Of a stretch of DNA of 49,963 nucleotides, positions 25,199-33,644 are shown piece by piece. The position numbers were made by a program, and so were the translations under genes. Origin of the DNA: Melioribacter sp. (GTDB taxonomy: Bacteria > Bacteroidota > Ignavibacteria > Ignavibacteriales > Melioribacteraceae); NCBI GenBank assembly GCA_012026935.1, contig VEPI01000053.1:1-49963 (forward strand), read 5' to 3'. The notes below the pieces were generated by a model. That model saw nothing but the letters and a program-made list of their open reading frames with translations, was not told the origin of the DNA and searched no databases. Position 1 is the stretch's first letter, and each line of letters begins with the position of its first letter.

Positions 25199-25921
25199 TT
25201 ATTCAGGTACATGAACCAAAAAATATTCCTTGGCAGTTTTCCCAATTTGAGTTGCTTGTTTGATGGTCATGTGAAGATCAGAGATTATATCATCTTTTGC
25301 ACCAGCTTCAATGATTGCCAGATTTGAATCTTTCGCATTTTTGACTAGTGCGTTGCAATAAGCGGTGTCGCCGCCGTAGCAAATTGATTTACCGTCATAG
25401 ATAAATTTAAATCCAAGAGAAGGAATTAATTCTGATGAATTACCATCGTCAGTTGGCTCTCTATGATTAACTTTGAATGGTTTGATCGTAACCGAATCAC
25501 GCTTAAAATTTTTCAGCAGGTCAATCGGTTTTAAATTTATTCGGTAAGAAACTTCTTTGCCATAAACTTTCATAAAAGCACGATAAATACTTTCGATTTC
25601 TTTACAGCCTTTCGGATAAAAAATATTTAAAGGACTTTTCTTCTTCAGGACAGATAAATATGTAAGAAGCGACCAAACACCGCCAACGTGATCGTGATGG
25701 CCATGGCTTATGAATATATCTGAAACTTTAAGAATTGTAACAGCACCAACATCTTTATTTAAATCGCGTAATATTCCATCGCCGGGATCTACGATAAATG
25801 TGGCCCGGTCGGTTGTAATTAGTATTCCTGTTGCAATGTTAGGAATTGAACAATAAATCTTTATGAAAAAATCTTCTTTACGCCATATGATTGGATATTT
25901 TTGGTACTCGTTTTTTTTCAT
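25199..25921 (-). CDS. Metallo-beta-lactamase-fold hydrolase
   Basis: 240-residue protein with the MBL signature HGHHDH (H73, H75, D77, H78). The preceding strand TFIVDPGDG and the later GGDTAYCNALV and DLHMTIKQA segments provide the remaining metal ligands. The layout resembles RNase Z-like and related phosphodiesterase members, but no exosite or tRNA-processing motif is clear, so the substrate is unknown. The start is one base after the feoB stop, so it is probably the last gene of the fur-feoA-feoB transcript. No signal peptide; cytoplasmic. Confidence 0.8.
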   Translation of the reverse strand: MKKNEYQKYPIIWRKEDFFIKIYCSIPNIATGILITTDRATFIVDPGDGILRDLNKDVGAVTILKVSDIFISHGHHDHVGGVWSLLTYLSVLKKKSPLNIFYPKGCKEIESIYRAFMKVYGKEVSYRINLKPIDLLKNFKRDSVTIKPFKVNHREPTDDGNSSELIPSLGFKFIYDGKSICYGGDTAYCNALVKNAKDSNLAIIEAGAKDDIISDLHMTIKQATQIGKTAKEYFLVHVPE

Positions 25922-25922
25922 A

Positions 25923-27956
25923 TTAGATTACTATTTGTGCAACAATTCCACCTACTAAAAAAGCGGCAATCCAAGTTCCAAACCAGATCATCATTCCTTC
26001 TTTCCATCCTCTTTCTTTTAACATAACAACAAACGAAGCAATACACGGGACGAAAAGAGTTATTGTAATAATTGAAACTGTCTTTTGCATTACGGATAAA
26101 TCCATGTGAAAAAGTCCGGCCGCACCAAAATCTCTGCGAACCATTCCCATTACAAAAGCATTTGCTGCTTCTTTAGGAAGTTTTAGCCAAGTTGTTGTGA
26201 ATGGTGCTAAGACATCTTGCCAAACACTTAGCATTCCGCTTATTTCCATAATTCCAACAGCAAGTGCACCGATAAAAAACCAAAAGCTGGCTTCTTTCAT
26301 AAAACCAAAACTTCTAAAAAAAGTTTTCTTGAAAACATTACTCATTCTTGGAAAACGAATCATCGGAAGATCTATTAATAACGGGGAGCTTTCACCAGGA
26401 AGCATTTTATTTAAAGCAGTTGAAAGAACTATCAACACAGTTGAAATCACCGAGATATAAAGCATCATCGGGGCAAATCCGGCTCCGCTCAAAAGAGCAG
26501 CTATTACCGCTAATTGTGCCGAACACGGAATTACAAATTGAAGAATGGCCGTAACAATTGATTTTTCTCTTTCCGATCCAAGCATACGGGTCGTAATATT
26601 CGCCATTGTAATGCACCCGAATCCGAGCATAATAGGAATTACAGCTTTACCATTTAGACCAATTTTGTTAAACGAGCGGTCAAGCATTGTTGCAAGACGC
26701 GGTAAGTAGCCGCTATCTTCTAATAAAGCCATTACAAAATAAAATCCTATTACCAACGGCAGAAGCAGAAACAGTAAGTAAGTTACTGTCATTGTTACAA
26801 CACCAAACTCGCCGAAGAAAAGTTTTACAAAAGGATTTTGAAAATTGAAATTTGATTGCGCACCATTTTGTTTTGATAATTCGGAAAATTCCTTTTGAAG
26901 TATAGGATTAGCACTTATACCGGAAGGGAAGTTGAAGGTTTTATCATTAATCACGCTACCGTTATTATCAAGAATTTTTACTTCTACATTAACGGGGGTA
27001 TAATTGCCTGTAAACGATTTAATATTATACTCAAATAAATCCTTACCGATTTTATTCTCCGTAAAATTTACAACTCTTTGAGAGATCAAATCGCCGATGA
27101 AAAAGTACATAAGAACAAGCATAAAAAGTAAAATGGGTATTCCTGTTACAGGATTCAAACATAGTCTACCGAGCTGATTAAAAATCTCTCCCTTTTTTGA
27201 ATCCTCGTATTCAACAAGGTCAACAATCTCATTTACGCGATTTCTTCTGTTGATGTAAATTCGCTCACGTTCATCTGCAGTGCCGCACAATACATTATTT
27301 TTTTGTGCAATAGCTTCATCGCCTTCTAATATCAATAACGAATCAGATTGTGGAACAGATTTTTCTATAACCTGATTGAGCAAAAAATGAAGATCTAGTT
27401 CTTGCTTACCGATTCTTGCAGATCTAATTGCTTCGCCAATTTTATCAAATCCTAATTTATCAACTGCAGCTGTTTGATAAACCTCAACTCCAAGAAGGTT
27501 GGATAGTTTTTTTGTATCAATTTTAATTTTTCTTTTCTTGAGCTCGTCACTAAAATTTAACAGTACAGAAACTTTTTTCCCCATATCAATTAATTGAAGA
27601 GTGAGGAAAAGATCACGATCTAAATTAAGTGCATTGACCACGTTTAGAATTACGTCAGCAGATAAGATTATATCGCGTGCAACTTTTTCTTCATCATTAA
27701 ATGAACCCACACCGTAAATTCCGGGAGTATCATAAACATCATTACCTTGAAAATGGCTTTTTGTAATAGATACTGTTGTGCCGGGAAAGTTGGAAACATC
27801 AACATACATTCCGCTCATGAAATTAAAGAAACAAGATTTGCCAACATTAGGATTACCAACTAGAACAACTTTTTGGAGTTCCTTTTGTTTAATAAGAGTT
27901 GTATATGAAGTGGCTATATTATCATTATCAAGACTAACTAAATTATCTGTTTTCAT
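25923..27956 (-). CDS. feoB: FeoB ferrous iron transporter
   Basis: 677-residue inner-membrane Fe(II) transporter. The N-terminal G domain has G1 GNPNVGKS (34-41), G3 DTPGIYG and a G4-like NFSDE. A helical domain and the transmembrane gate regions follow, including MLGFGCITMANITTRML and CSAQLAVIAALL, where conserved Cys residues sit in the pore region, and the second gate near VMGMVRRDFGAAGLF. A loop of about 90 residues between the first helix (about 275-290) and the next one is presumably periplasmic. It is preceded by feoA and fur in the same direction. No feoC was seen. Confidence 0.95.
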   Translation of the reverse strand: MKTDNLVSLDNDNIATSYTTLIKQKELQKVVLVGNPNVGKSCFFNFMSGMYVDVSNFPGTTVSITKSHFQGNDVYDTPGIYGVGSFNDEEKVARDIILSADVILNVVNALNLDRDLFLTLQLIDMGKKVSVLLNFSDELKKRKIKIDTKKLSNLLGVEVYQTAAVDKLGFDKIGEAIRSARIGKQELDLHFLLNQVIEKSVPQSDSLLILEGDEAIAQKNNVLCGTADERERIYINRRNRVNEIVDLVEYEDSKKGEIFNQLGRLCLNPVTGIPILLFMLVLMYFFIGDLISQRVVNFTENKIGKDLFEYNIKSFTGNYTPVNVEVKILDNNGSVINDKTFNFPSGISANPILQKEFSELSKQNGAQSNFNFQNPFVKLFFGEFGVVTMTVTYLLFLLLPLVIGFYFVMALLEDSGYLPRLATMLDRSFNKIGLNGKAVIPIMLGFGCITMANITTRMLGSEREKSIVTAILQFVIPCSAQLAVIAALLSGAGFAPMMLYISVISTVLIVLSTALNKMLPGESSPLLIDLPMIRFPRMSNVFKKTFFRSFGFMKEASFWFFIGALAVGIMEISGMLSVWQDVLAPFTTTWLKLPKEAANAFVMGMVRRDFGAAGLFHMDLSVMQKTVSIITITLFVPCIASFVVMLKERGWKEGMMIWFGTWIAAFLVGGIVAQIVI

Positions 27957-27964
27957 AAACCTAC

Positions 27965-28192
27965 TTACTGAATAATTACATGAATTTTTTTTGCAAGATC
28001 AAATCCCACAGCAATTTCTTGCCTATTTTTTTGAACTACAATCGTTCCTCCAGGAAGTCGCTGTATGCATTTCAGTGTATCTCCTTCCACTATTCCCAGT
28101 CGTATAAGTTGAGATTTAATATTTCCCTGGGGTAGTTTAACAACAATAAAAGGATTTCCTTTTTTCGCTTTATCTAATGTGCTATTTGGCAT
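27965..28192 (-). CDS. feoA: FeoA, SH3-like partner of FeoB
   Basis: About 75 residues when the start is taken at the ATG that gives MPNSTLDKAKKGN; the open frame extends 23 codons further but runs into fur. The core shows the FeoA pattern: LIRLGIVEGDTLKCIQRLPGGTIVVQ, then EIAVGFDLAKKIHV. FeoA is a small cytoplasmic protein needed for FeoB function. It overlaps the end of fur by 11 bases and lies 8 bases before feoB. Confidence 0.9.
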   Translation of the reverse strand: MPNSTLDKAKKGNPFIVVKLPQGNIKSQLIRLGIVEGDTLKCIQRLPGGTIVVQKNRQEIAVGFDLAKKIHVIIQ

Positions 28193-28637
28193 TTTTGTTC
28201 TGACCGCAATTAGGATTAGTACATTTTCCGAAAATATTAAACGAATAACCTGTAGAATCAAAACCGATCTCTGAGGAAATTTCCTTAACTATTTTTTGAA
28301 TTTTTGGTTCTGAAAATTCTTTGATAGCCCCGCAATTGGTACAAATTAAATGATCGTGGCTTGTTTTTCCTACGTTAGATTCATAACGGGTTTTATTTTC
28401 TCCAAAATTTCTTTTTGAGAGGAGTTCACATTGCGCTAAAAGTTCAAGTGTATTATAAACAGTTGCTCTTGAAATATTACTGTTGCTACTCTTCATCTTG
28501 ATGTATAATTCATCTGCACCAAAATGTCCATCATATTCCATCACAAAGTCTAAAACTTCAAAGCGTTCTGGTGTAATCCTGTTGTCGCCTCTCTTTAGAA
28601 ATCGTCTGAATTGTTCGTGTGCCTGCTCTCTTTCCAC
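28182..28637 (-). CDS. fur: Fur-family ferric uptake regulator
   Basis: 151-residue winged-helix repressor. The DNA-binding part (about 1-85) contains RATVYNTLELLAQCELL, the recognition-helix region. The dimerisation part has H94-D95-H96, C99/C102 (CTNC) and C139/C144 (CTNPNC), a structural zinc site with unusual C-x4-C spacing in its second half. At the residue equivalent to PerR Asp104 the sequence has a glutamate, E107, which I recall as Fur-like rather than the peroxide-sensing PerR form. It starts with GTG; an in-frame stop lies just upstream. It probably represses feoAB and itself. Peroxiredoxin genes lie divergently, so a PerR role is the alternative. Confidence 0.88.
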   Translation of the reverse strand: MEREQAHEQFRRFLKRGDNRITPERFEVLDFVMEYDGHFGADELYIKMKSSNSNISRATVYNTLELLAQCELLSKRNFGENKTRYESNVGKTSHDHLICTNCGAIKEFSEPKIQKIVKEISSEIGFDSTGYSFNIFGKCTNPNCGQNKNAK

Positions 28638-28654
28638 TTAAAATGACCATTATT

Positions 28655-28667
28655 TAGATTTAGTCTA
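28655..28667. promoter_or_regulatory. Candidate Fur operator upstream of fur-feoAB
   Basis: Imperfect 13-base palindrome TAGATTTAGTCTA, 18 bases before the fur start and on the side facing the divergent dodecin/peroxiredoxin genes. AT-rich palindromes of this kind fit autoregulation by Fur, but the consensus of this lineage is unknown to me. The rest of the 200-base gap shows no other clear element. Confidence 0.3.
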
Positions 28668-28837
28668 CATAAACATAGAAACTCCCATCATAAAAAGCAA
28701 AAAAAAATCATGGTAAAAGGATTGTAATGTTACGAGAATACCATTCTTTAATCTGACTTCTTAATAAGCTATCTTAATTTCAGTAATAATTCACTAATTA
28801 ATGGAATTGAACTTTTTATTTAATAAATGAGGTTAAT

Positions 28838-29041
28838 ATGTCAAAGACATTCGAAGTAGTAGAAAGAGTTGGAATTTCAACTGAAGGGGTTACAGAAGCG
28901 GTTAAAGAAGTTATTCTTGAAGCAAACAATGAAAAAAAAGTTGGTTGGTTTGAGGTTATTGAACAAAGAGGCAGGGTAACTTCAGATGGAAAAGTTGAAT
29001 TCCAAGTTAAAGTTCGAATTGGCAGAAAACTTAAAGAATAA
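28838..29041 (+). CDS. Dodecin, flavin-binding storage protein
   Basis: 67-residue protein that assembles into hollow dodecamers, which bind FMN/FAD (or coenzyme A in some members) between subunits. The pattern EVVERVGISTEGVTEAV, a helix, then GWFEVIEQRGR and DGKVEFQVKVRIG is typical. Trp37 would stack on the flavin isoalloxazine. GAGG lies upstream of the ATG. It sits before two peroxiredoxin genes, a setting that fits buffering of free flavin and oxidant stress. Confidence 0.9.
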   Translation: MSKTFEVVERVGISTEGVTEAVKEVILEANNEKKVGWFEVIEQRGRVTSDGKVEFQVKVRIGRKLKE

Positions 29042-29061
29042 TCTCACGAAAGGAGAATTAT

Positions 29062-29544
29062 ATGTCGTTGAAAATTGGAGACTTGGCTCCAAACTTTACA
29101 CTTAGAAATACAAATAACGAATCTGTTTCATTGTCTGACTTCAAAGGAAAGAAGAATGTTGTAATTCTTTTTTTCCCAGCAGTTGGAAGTTCAGTTTGTG
29201 AAAAAGAGCTTTGCTCTACCAGAGACCGAATGAAAGATTATGAAAATCTTGATGCACAAGTTTTAGCTGTTAGTGTTGATGGCCCATTCGCACAAAAACT
29301 TTGGGCAGAAAAAAATCAATTTAATTTTCCGGTTCTTAGTGATTTCAATAAAGAAGTCTCTCCGGCTTACGGATCATTTTATGATGTGTGGCTCCCCGGC
29401 AAATGGGATTTGAAAGGTGTCTCCAAGAGATCGGCATTCGTTGTTGATAAAAAGGGACTAATTCAATATGCTGAAGTTTTAGAAGTTGCAGGTAATGAAC
29501 CGAACTATGCGGCGATTCAAGATACTCTTAAAAAAATATCTTAA
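29062..29544 (+). CDS. Peroxiredoxin, AhpC/TSA family
   Basis: 160-residue thiol peroxidase that reduces peroxides. The active-site motif PAVGSSVCEKE (P39 to E49) holds the peroxidatic Cys46. C51 may act as resolving Cys. The length and C-terminus are those of the AhpE/Bcp-like group rather than of typical 2-Cys AhpC. AGGAG precedes the ATG. It is 20 bases after dodecin, so probably cotranscribed, and a hairpin terminator follows. Confidence 0.88.
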   Translation: MSLKIGDLAPNFTLRNTNNESVSLSDFKGKKNVVILFFPAVGSSVCEKELCSTRDRMKDYENLDAQVLAVSVDGPFAQKLWAEKNQFNFPVLSDFNKEVSPAYGSFYDVWLPGKWDLKGVSKRSAFVVDKKGLIQYAEVLEVAGNEPNYAAIQDTLKKIS

Positions 29545-29565
29545 TTTTATTTCGATTCTTTTTAT

Positions 29566-29594
29566 GGGACGGAATTAATTCGTCCCTTCTTATT
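29566..29594 (+). terminator. Terminator after the dodecin-peroxiredoxin pair
   Basis: A stem of GGGACG (29566-29571) with CGTCCC (29581-29586), extended by further A/T pairs in the loop, is followed by TTCTTATT. It separates the first peroxiredoxin from bcp. Confidence 0.7.
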
Positions 29595-29645
29595 CAAAAT
29601 GATTTAGAAACATAACTAGCTAATTTTATTTGTGGAGAATCTGAA

Positions 29646-30104
29646 ATGTTAGAAATAGGGAAGAAGGCACCTTCGTTTTTATTAATGGATACAAATGGCG
29701 TAAAGATATCTCTCAATGATTTCAAAGGCTGGAAAGTTGTTCTCTATTTTTATCCAAAAGATATGACATCAGGCTGCACTAAAGAAGCTTGTGATTTTAG
29801 GGATATTTTCCCAAACTTTAAAAAGGTAAAAACAGTTGTAATTGGAATCAGTGCGGATTCTGTTGAATCACACAAAAAGTTTGAGAGTAAGTATAAGCTT
29901 CCTTTTACACTTTTAAGTGATGAGAAAAAAGAAGTTGTTACCAAATATGGAGTATGGAAAGAAAAAAACATGTACGGCAGAAAATATATGGGAATTGAGC
30001 GCACTACATTTATAATTGATGAAGGTGGTTTGATAAAGAAAATATTTCCAAAAGTTAAAGTAGCAGGACATGTTGAAGAAGTGTTAAAAGCTCTTAAAGG
30101 ATAG
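29646..30104 (+). CDS. bcp: Thioredoxin-dependent thiol peroxidase (Bcp/PrxQ)
   Basis: 152-residue PrxQ-type enzyme. YPKDMTSGCTKEACDFRD carries the peroxidatic Cys44 and the close resolving Cys49, the spacing of E. coli Bcp. The family motif continues with VVIGISADSVESHKKF and the T-F-I-I-D strand. Cytoplasmic. Its stop is six bases from the ATG chosen for the PTPS gene, so the peroxidase and pterin genes are probably one transcript. Confidence 0.93.
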   Translation: MLEIGKKAPSFLLMDTNGVKISLNDFKGWKVVLYFYPKDMTSGCTKEACDFRDIFPNFKKVKTVVIGISADSVESHKKFESKYKLPFTLLSDEKKEVVTKYGVWKEKNMYGRKYMGIERTTFIIDEGGLIKKIFPKVKVAGHVEEVLKALKG

Positions 30105-30109
30105 TGAAA

Positions 30110-30526
30110 ATGATTTTAGTTACAAGACGGGAAACTTTTAGTGCATCGCACAGATTATTTAATCCAAATTTTCCCGATGAAGAAAATGAGCGGTTATTTG
30201 GAAAGTGTAATAACCTTAATGGCCATGGACACAATTACATTCTTGAAGTTATAGTTGCCGGCGAAGTAGATTCGCAAACCGGATACGTAATAGATCTGAA
30301 AGTTTTAAAAGAAATAATTCAAAACTATGTAATAAGTAAAGTTGATCATAAAAATTTGAATCTTGATGTTGACTTCTTAAAAGGGAAGATACCAACAGCA
30401 GAGAATATAGCAGTCGGCATTTGGAATCAATTGGTTGATAAATTGCCATCCGGCAAACTTTACTCGATTAAGCTTTATGAAACTGAAAATAATTATGTCG
30501 AATATAAAGGGAAAGATATCAATTGA
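30110..30526 (+). CDS. 6-pyruvoyl-tetrahydropterin synthase, eukaryote-like
   Basis: About 138 residues. It removes triphosphate from dihydroneopterin triphosphate to give 6-pyruvoyl-tetrahydropterin. Zinc ligands are H14 (FSASHRL), H39 and H41 (NGHGHNY), with catalytic C33 in GKCNN. The C-x5-HGH spacing, [17 protein letters not shown] and [12 protein letters not shown] follow the animal PTPS sequence closely. Standard QueD proteins have the shorter C-x3-HGH. The ATG at 30110 is preferred because AAGGA sits eight bases before it; a GTG two codons earlier is possible. The next gene, folE, supplies the substrate. QueD-like activity in queuosine synthesis is the alternative. Confidence 0.86.
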   Translation: MILVTRRETFSASHRLFNPNFPDEENERLFGKCNNLNGHGHNYILEVIVAGEVDSQTGYVIDLKVLKEIIQNYVISKVDHKNLNLDVDFLKGKIPTAENIAVGIWNQLVDKLPSGKLYSIKLYETENNYVEYKGKDIN

Positions 30527-31092
30527 ATTATGAATTAATAGAAAAATATGTGAAAAGTCTTCTTAATGAAATCGGAGAAAATTCTGAGAGAGAAGGATTA
30601 AAAAAAACACCGCACCGTGTCGCAAAAGCATATGAATTCTTAACTCAAGGTTATAACAAAGACATTAAAAAAATTCTTAATGGAGCGGTCTTTAATGAAA
30701 AGTATGACGAAATGGTAATTGTTAAGGACATTGATTTTTACAGTATGTGCGAGCATCATTTACTTCCATTTTTCGGGAAGATTCATATTGCCTATATACC
30801 AAATGGCAAGATTCTCGGGCTAAGTAAAATTCCAAGGATTGTTGATGTATTTGCACAACGGCTGCAAGTACAAGAACGAATGACACAGGAAATTGCAGAT
30901 ACTATTGATCAATATCTAAGTCCCCGCGGTGTAGCAGTTGTAGTTGAAGGTTATCATATGTGTATGATGATGCGCGGTGTACAAAAGCAGAATTCCATAA
31001 CAACTACAAGTGCTATGCACGGAATTTTTACTGATGATGCACGAACACGTAGTGAATTTTTGAATTTAATTTCAAAAAGATTTAATGGCTGA
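30523..31092 (+). CDS. folE: GTP cyclohydrolase I
   Basis: 189-residue FolE that converts GTP to dihydroneopterin triphosphate, the entry to folate and tetrahydrobiopterin. Zinc ligands are C76 and His78/79 ([10 protein letters not shown]), with the second Cys C147 in [31 protein letters not shown], the allosteric/active-site stretch, is intact. The start is TTG overlapping the stop of the PTPS gene; the only nearby ATG is out of frame. It overlaps the SDR gene at its end. Confidence 0.96.
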   Translation: MNYELIEKYVKSLLNEIGENSEREGLKKTPHRVAKAYEFLTQGYNKDIKKILNGAVFNEKYDEMVIVKDIDFYSMCEHHLLPFFGKIHIAYIPNGKILGLSKIPRIVDVFAQRLQVQERMTQEIADTIDQYLSPRGVAVVVEGYHMCMMMRGVQKQNSITTTSAMHGIFTDDARTRSEFLNLISKRFNG

Positions 31093-31798
31093 TAAAAAGA
31101 ATGCAGTTTGGATTACAGGCACAAGTTCGGGAATCGGCAAAGCACTTGCCGTTGAATTTGCCAGGAATAATATTTTTGTTATAGGTACTGCCAGAAGATT
31201 AGAATTACTATTCAAATTAAAAAAAGATCTGGGTGAGCACGAAAATAATTTTGAACCACATCAATTGGATGTAACAGATTATTCTGCGATAGATCAATTC
31301 TACAAAAAAATTCTTTCGAATTATAAAGTTGATTGCCTGATTAATAATGCCGGGATTACATCATTCAAAAAAGCAATTGATGATTCAATCGAGGAAATTG
31401 AAAATATTTTACGAGTGAATCTATTTGGTGGTATTTACACAATCAAAACTGTTTTACCTGAAATGCTTGAAAAGCAATCCGGAACAATAATTAATATCTT
31501 GTCAATGGTAACTAAAAAAGTATTTACATCAAGCAGTGCATATACAGCATCTAAATCAGGCTTGCTTGGCTATACAACGGTTTTGCGTGAAGAAGTGCGC
31601 GGTAAAAATATTAGAATAATAAATGTGTTACCAGGTGCGACAGTAACTGAGATTTGGTCAAATGAAGTTATTCGCAAGCATAGAGATTCTATGATGGATG
31701 CAGAAGAAATTGCGAAGTTAATATTTAGACTTTACTCTGAGAAAAGTAATATGATAGCGGAGGAAATAATATTACGCCCGCTTAAAGGTGATTTGTGA
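31085..31798 (+). CDS. Short-chain dehydrogenase/reductase, candidate sepiapterin reductase
   Basis: 237-residue classical SDR. The NADP(H) motif TGTSSGIG is at residues 11-18 and NNAG near 87-90. The catalytic set is S140, Y153 and K157 (YTASK), with normal S-to-Y spacing of 13. The family alone does not fix the substrate. Its overlap with folE and the PTPS gene just before suggest it reduces 6-pyruvoyl-tetrahydropterin or sepiapterin to tetrahydrobiopterin. Green sulfur bacteria are known to have such an SDR-type sepiapterin reductase. Other SDR reactions remain possible. Confidence 0.78.
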   Translation: MADKKNAVWITGTSSGIGKALAVEFARNNIFVIGTARRLELLFKLKKDLGEHENNFEPHQLDVTDYSAIDQFYKKILSNYKVDCLINNAGITSFKKAIDDSIEEIENILRVNLFGGIYTIKTVLPEMLEKQSGTIINILSMVTKKVFTSSSAYTASKSGLLGYTTVLREEVRGKNIRIINVLPGATVTEIWSNEVIRKHRDSMMDAEEIAKLIFRLYSEKSNMIAEEIILRPLKGDL

Positions 31799-31822
31799 AG
31801 GACAGTTTAATTTTTAAAAAAG

Positions 31823-31851
31823 AAAACCCCGTTTAGAACGGGGTTTTTGTT
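31823..31851. terminator. Bidirectional terminator
   Basis: A strong stem, CCCCGTT at 31827-31833 with AACGGGG at 31837-31843, is flanked by A-rich sequence on the left and TTTTTGTTTT on the right. It serves the SDR gene on the plus strand and the Spy-like gene that ends next to it on the minus strand. Confidence 0.88.
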
Positions 31852-32358
31852 TTAGAACTCGCGATTCATCTGCATTGGTTTTCTATTCATCATGAAATTT
31901 TTAATCTTACCTTGAATTCTACCTTTTACTCTTTCTCTCATTCCCTGAGGACTAGCCATTTGTAGCATGTGCTTTGCCCAAATTTCTTTTTGTTCATCGT
32001 TAAGTATTTTATAAATATCAAACCAATTTTTAACTGCCGAACTTTTCAAATTACCCTGAAGTTTACTATTCTCATCGGTTAATTGGAAAAGTCTTTTCTC
32101 ATCAATCTTATTGTCGTTAACCATTTTTTCCAACTCAAGACGATTTTTTTGTATTTTGGAATGTATATCAACTGCATCTTGTCTGTGCTGATATACAAGA
32201 TCATCGAACTTTTTTTCTTGTTCCACGGTTAATTTTAATAGTTTTTTAATGCCGCCCTGTCGTGGGCCCATTGGCTGACCTTCTTGCATTGGCTGGGAAA
32301 AAAGAGAGAAATTTGTTAGAAGAATTAGACTGAATACTGAAAACAATAGCTTTTTCAT
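31852..32358 (-). CDS. Spy/CpxP-like periplasmic protein
   Basis: 168-residue exported protein with signal peptide (to about residue 21, FSQ). It is rich in Met, Gln and charged helical sequence. LLKLTVEQEKKFDDL and ILNDEQKEIW correspond to the LTxxQ-type repeats of the Spy/CpxP family, which act as periplasmic chaperones or stress sensors. The N-terminus is followed by a Met/Gln/Gly-rich segment and the C-terminus is basic. It is transcribed divergently from an ECF sigma operon that contains a second Spy-like gene. Confidence 0.8.
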   Translation of the reverse strand: MKKLLFSVFSLILLTNFSLFSQPMQEGQPMGPRQGGIKKLLKLTVEQEKKFDDLVYQHRQDAVDIHSKIQKNRLELEKMVNDNKIDEKRLFQLTDENSKLQGNLKSSAVKNWFDIYKILNDEQKEIWAKHMLQMASPQGMRERVKGRIQGKIKNFMMNRKPMQMNREF

Positions 32359-32421
32359 TGTAACCTCTATTTTTGTTATGAATTATTTCTTTTGCAATTT
32401 TGACAGTAGTTTTAGTCATTA

Positions 32422-32445
32422 GGTTTAATAAATTCACATTAAACC
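32422..32445. promoter_or_regulatory. Inverted repeat in the divergent promoter region of the sigma module
   Basis: GGTTTAAT (32422-32429) and ATTAAACC (32438-32445) form a perfect 8-base inverted repeat with an 8-base spacer, in the 124-base gap between the Spy-like gene on the minus strand and the sigma factor on the plus strand. It may be an operator for one or both; no regulator is identified. Confidence 0.35.
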
Positions 32446-32482
32446 ACATTTAAGTAATTGGTGTCTATTATAAGAAACATGT

Positions 32483-33037
32483 GTGGGAACAGTGCAGGAT
32501 AACGACTTTGATTTAATTAAAAGATTTCTGTCCGGAGAAGAAGTCGCATTTAATCTGATAGTTAAAAAGTATCAGAAAAAAATTTATTGGCATGCACGGC
32601 AAATGATGGGCAACCATCTTGATGCAGACGAAGTGACTCAAGAAGTGCTAATTGTTATTTTTAATAAACTAAAAAATTTTAATTTCAATAGTTCTTTATA
32701 TACTTGGATCTATAAAATTGTTACGACGAGAAGCTTAAATCAAATAAGGAAAAAACAGATTAAACGATTTTTCTCGATTGACGATAATGATGGAGATGAA
32801 TTACAAGACAAACATGATATTGTTGAAGAATTAGATTCAAAAGAGAAGTTGGAAAAGGTAAAAAAAGTATTGGAAAAAATTCCGCCAAAGCAAAGACAAA
32901 TATTTATCATGAGAAATTTTGAAGATTTATCTTATGAGGAAATTTCGGAGATAACAGGTAAAAGTGTCGGTGGTTTGAAAGCAAATTATTTTCATGCTTT
33001 GAAAAAAGTATTGGAGTTAACAAATGAAAACAAATGA
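32483..33037 (+). CDS. ECF-type RNA polymerase sigma factor
   Basis: 184-residue sigma-70 family protein with region 2 (about 25-90: FNLIVKKYQKKIYWHARQMMGNHLDADEVTQEV in part) and region 4 (about 125-178: LEKIPPKQRQIFIMRNFEDL, then SYEEISEITGKSVGGLKANYFHALKK). No region 1 or 3, as expected for ECF types. The start is GTG; a second GTG three codons later is also possible. It overlaps the next gene by 14 bases; that gene has the make-up of an anti-sigma factor. The group directs envelope-stress-type responses. Confidence 0.92.
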   Translation: MGTVQDNDFDLIKRFLSGEEVAFNLIVKKYQKKIYWHARQMMGNHLDADEVTQEVLIVIFNKLKNFNFNSSLYTWIYKIVTTRSLNQIRKKQIKRFFSIDDNDGDELQDKHDIVEELDSKEKLEKVKKVLEKIPPKQRQIFIMRNFEDLSYEEISEITGKSVGGLKANYFHALKKVLELTNENK

Positions 33038-33644
33038 AGAGAGAATTCTAAAGTATATTTCCGGTCATCTTACTAAGGAAGATCTGTTCAAATTTGAAGA
33101 AGAACTGAAAAAATCAGATCAGTTGAAGAGAGATTATGATAATATAAAATTACAGCTTGATGATCTTTCAATTGGTAATGAGTTAGAGACCAATGAGATT
33201 TATTTTTCAAATTTACTGCCCAAAGTTTATCAAAAAATTGATCAGAAAAAGAAATTCCGGAAGTTCGTTCCTATTTATTATTTAGTACCGACCGTTTCAG
33301 CAGTTGTGGTTTTATTTCTGTTCTTATTTAACAATAAGACTACTAATGATACAGGGTACAAAGATCTGGCAAATGAAGTAGTCAATAATTTATCTGATCA
33401 GGAGGTATCTGATAAATATTTAACCGAATTAGAAACTGATCCGGCAAATTATGTATCAAACCAGAATAATGATGAGCTTAGCGTTCAAATACCGTCTGAT
33501 TTAGAAGTGAGTAGTGACTCTTATACGAGATTAATAGGCAATCCTTTGGCAAATGAATTTTCAACTCTTAGAAATCTTTCTGATAATGATTTAGAAACTG
33601 TTTATGAAAAATTAAATTCAACAACCTCTCAAAAGGTGCAATAA
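33024..33644 (+). CDS. Putative anti-sigma factor, one transmembrane helix
   Basis: 206 residues: an N-terminal cytoplasmic part (1-80) of charged helices, starting EERILKYISGHLTKEDLFKFEEEL, one transmembrane helix at about 82-103, and an acidic, Asn/Ser-rich periplasmic tail. No zinc-binding HxxxCxxC motif is seen, so it would be a non-zinc anti-sigma of the kind common in Bacteroidota-related phyla. It starts within the sigma gene and shares one base with the next gene. The assignment rests mainly on context and topology. Confidence 0.7.
   Translation: MKTNEERILKYISGHLTKEDLFKFEEELKKSDQLKRDYDNIKLQLDDLSIGNELETNEIYFSNLLPKVYQKIDQKKKFRKFVPIYYLVPTVSAVVVLFLFLFNNKTTNDTGYKDLANEVVNNLSDQEVSDKYLTELETDPANYVSNQNNDELSVQIPSDLEVSSDSYTRLIGNPLANEFSTLRNLSDNDLETVYEKLNSTTSQKVQ

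Noticed and set aside
30104-30109. GTG start of the PTPS gene two codons before the ATG
   Set aside because: The ribosome-binding AAGGA is only two bases from the GTG but eight from the ATG; the ATG is the better choice, though not certain.
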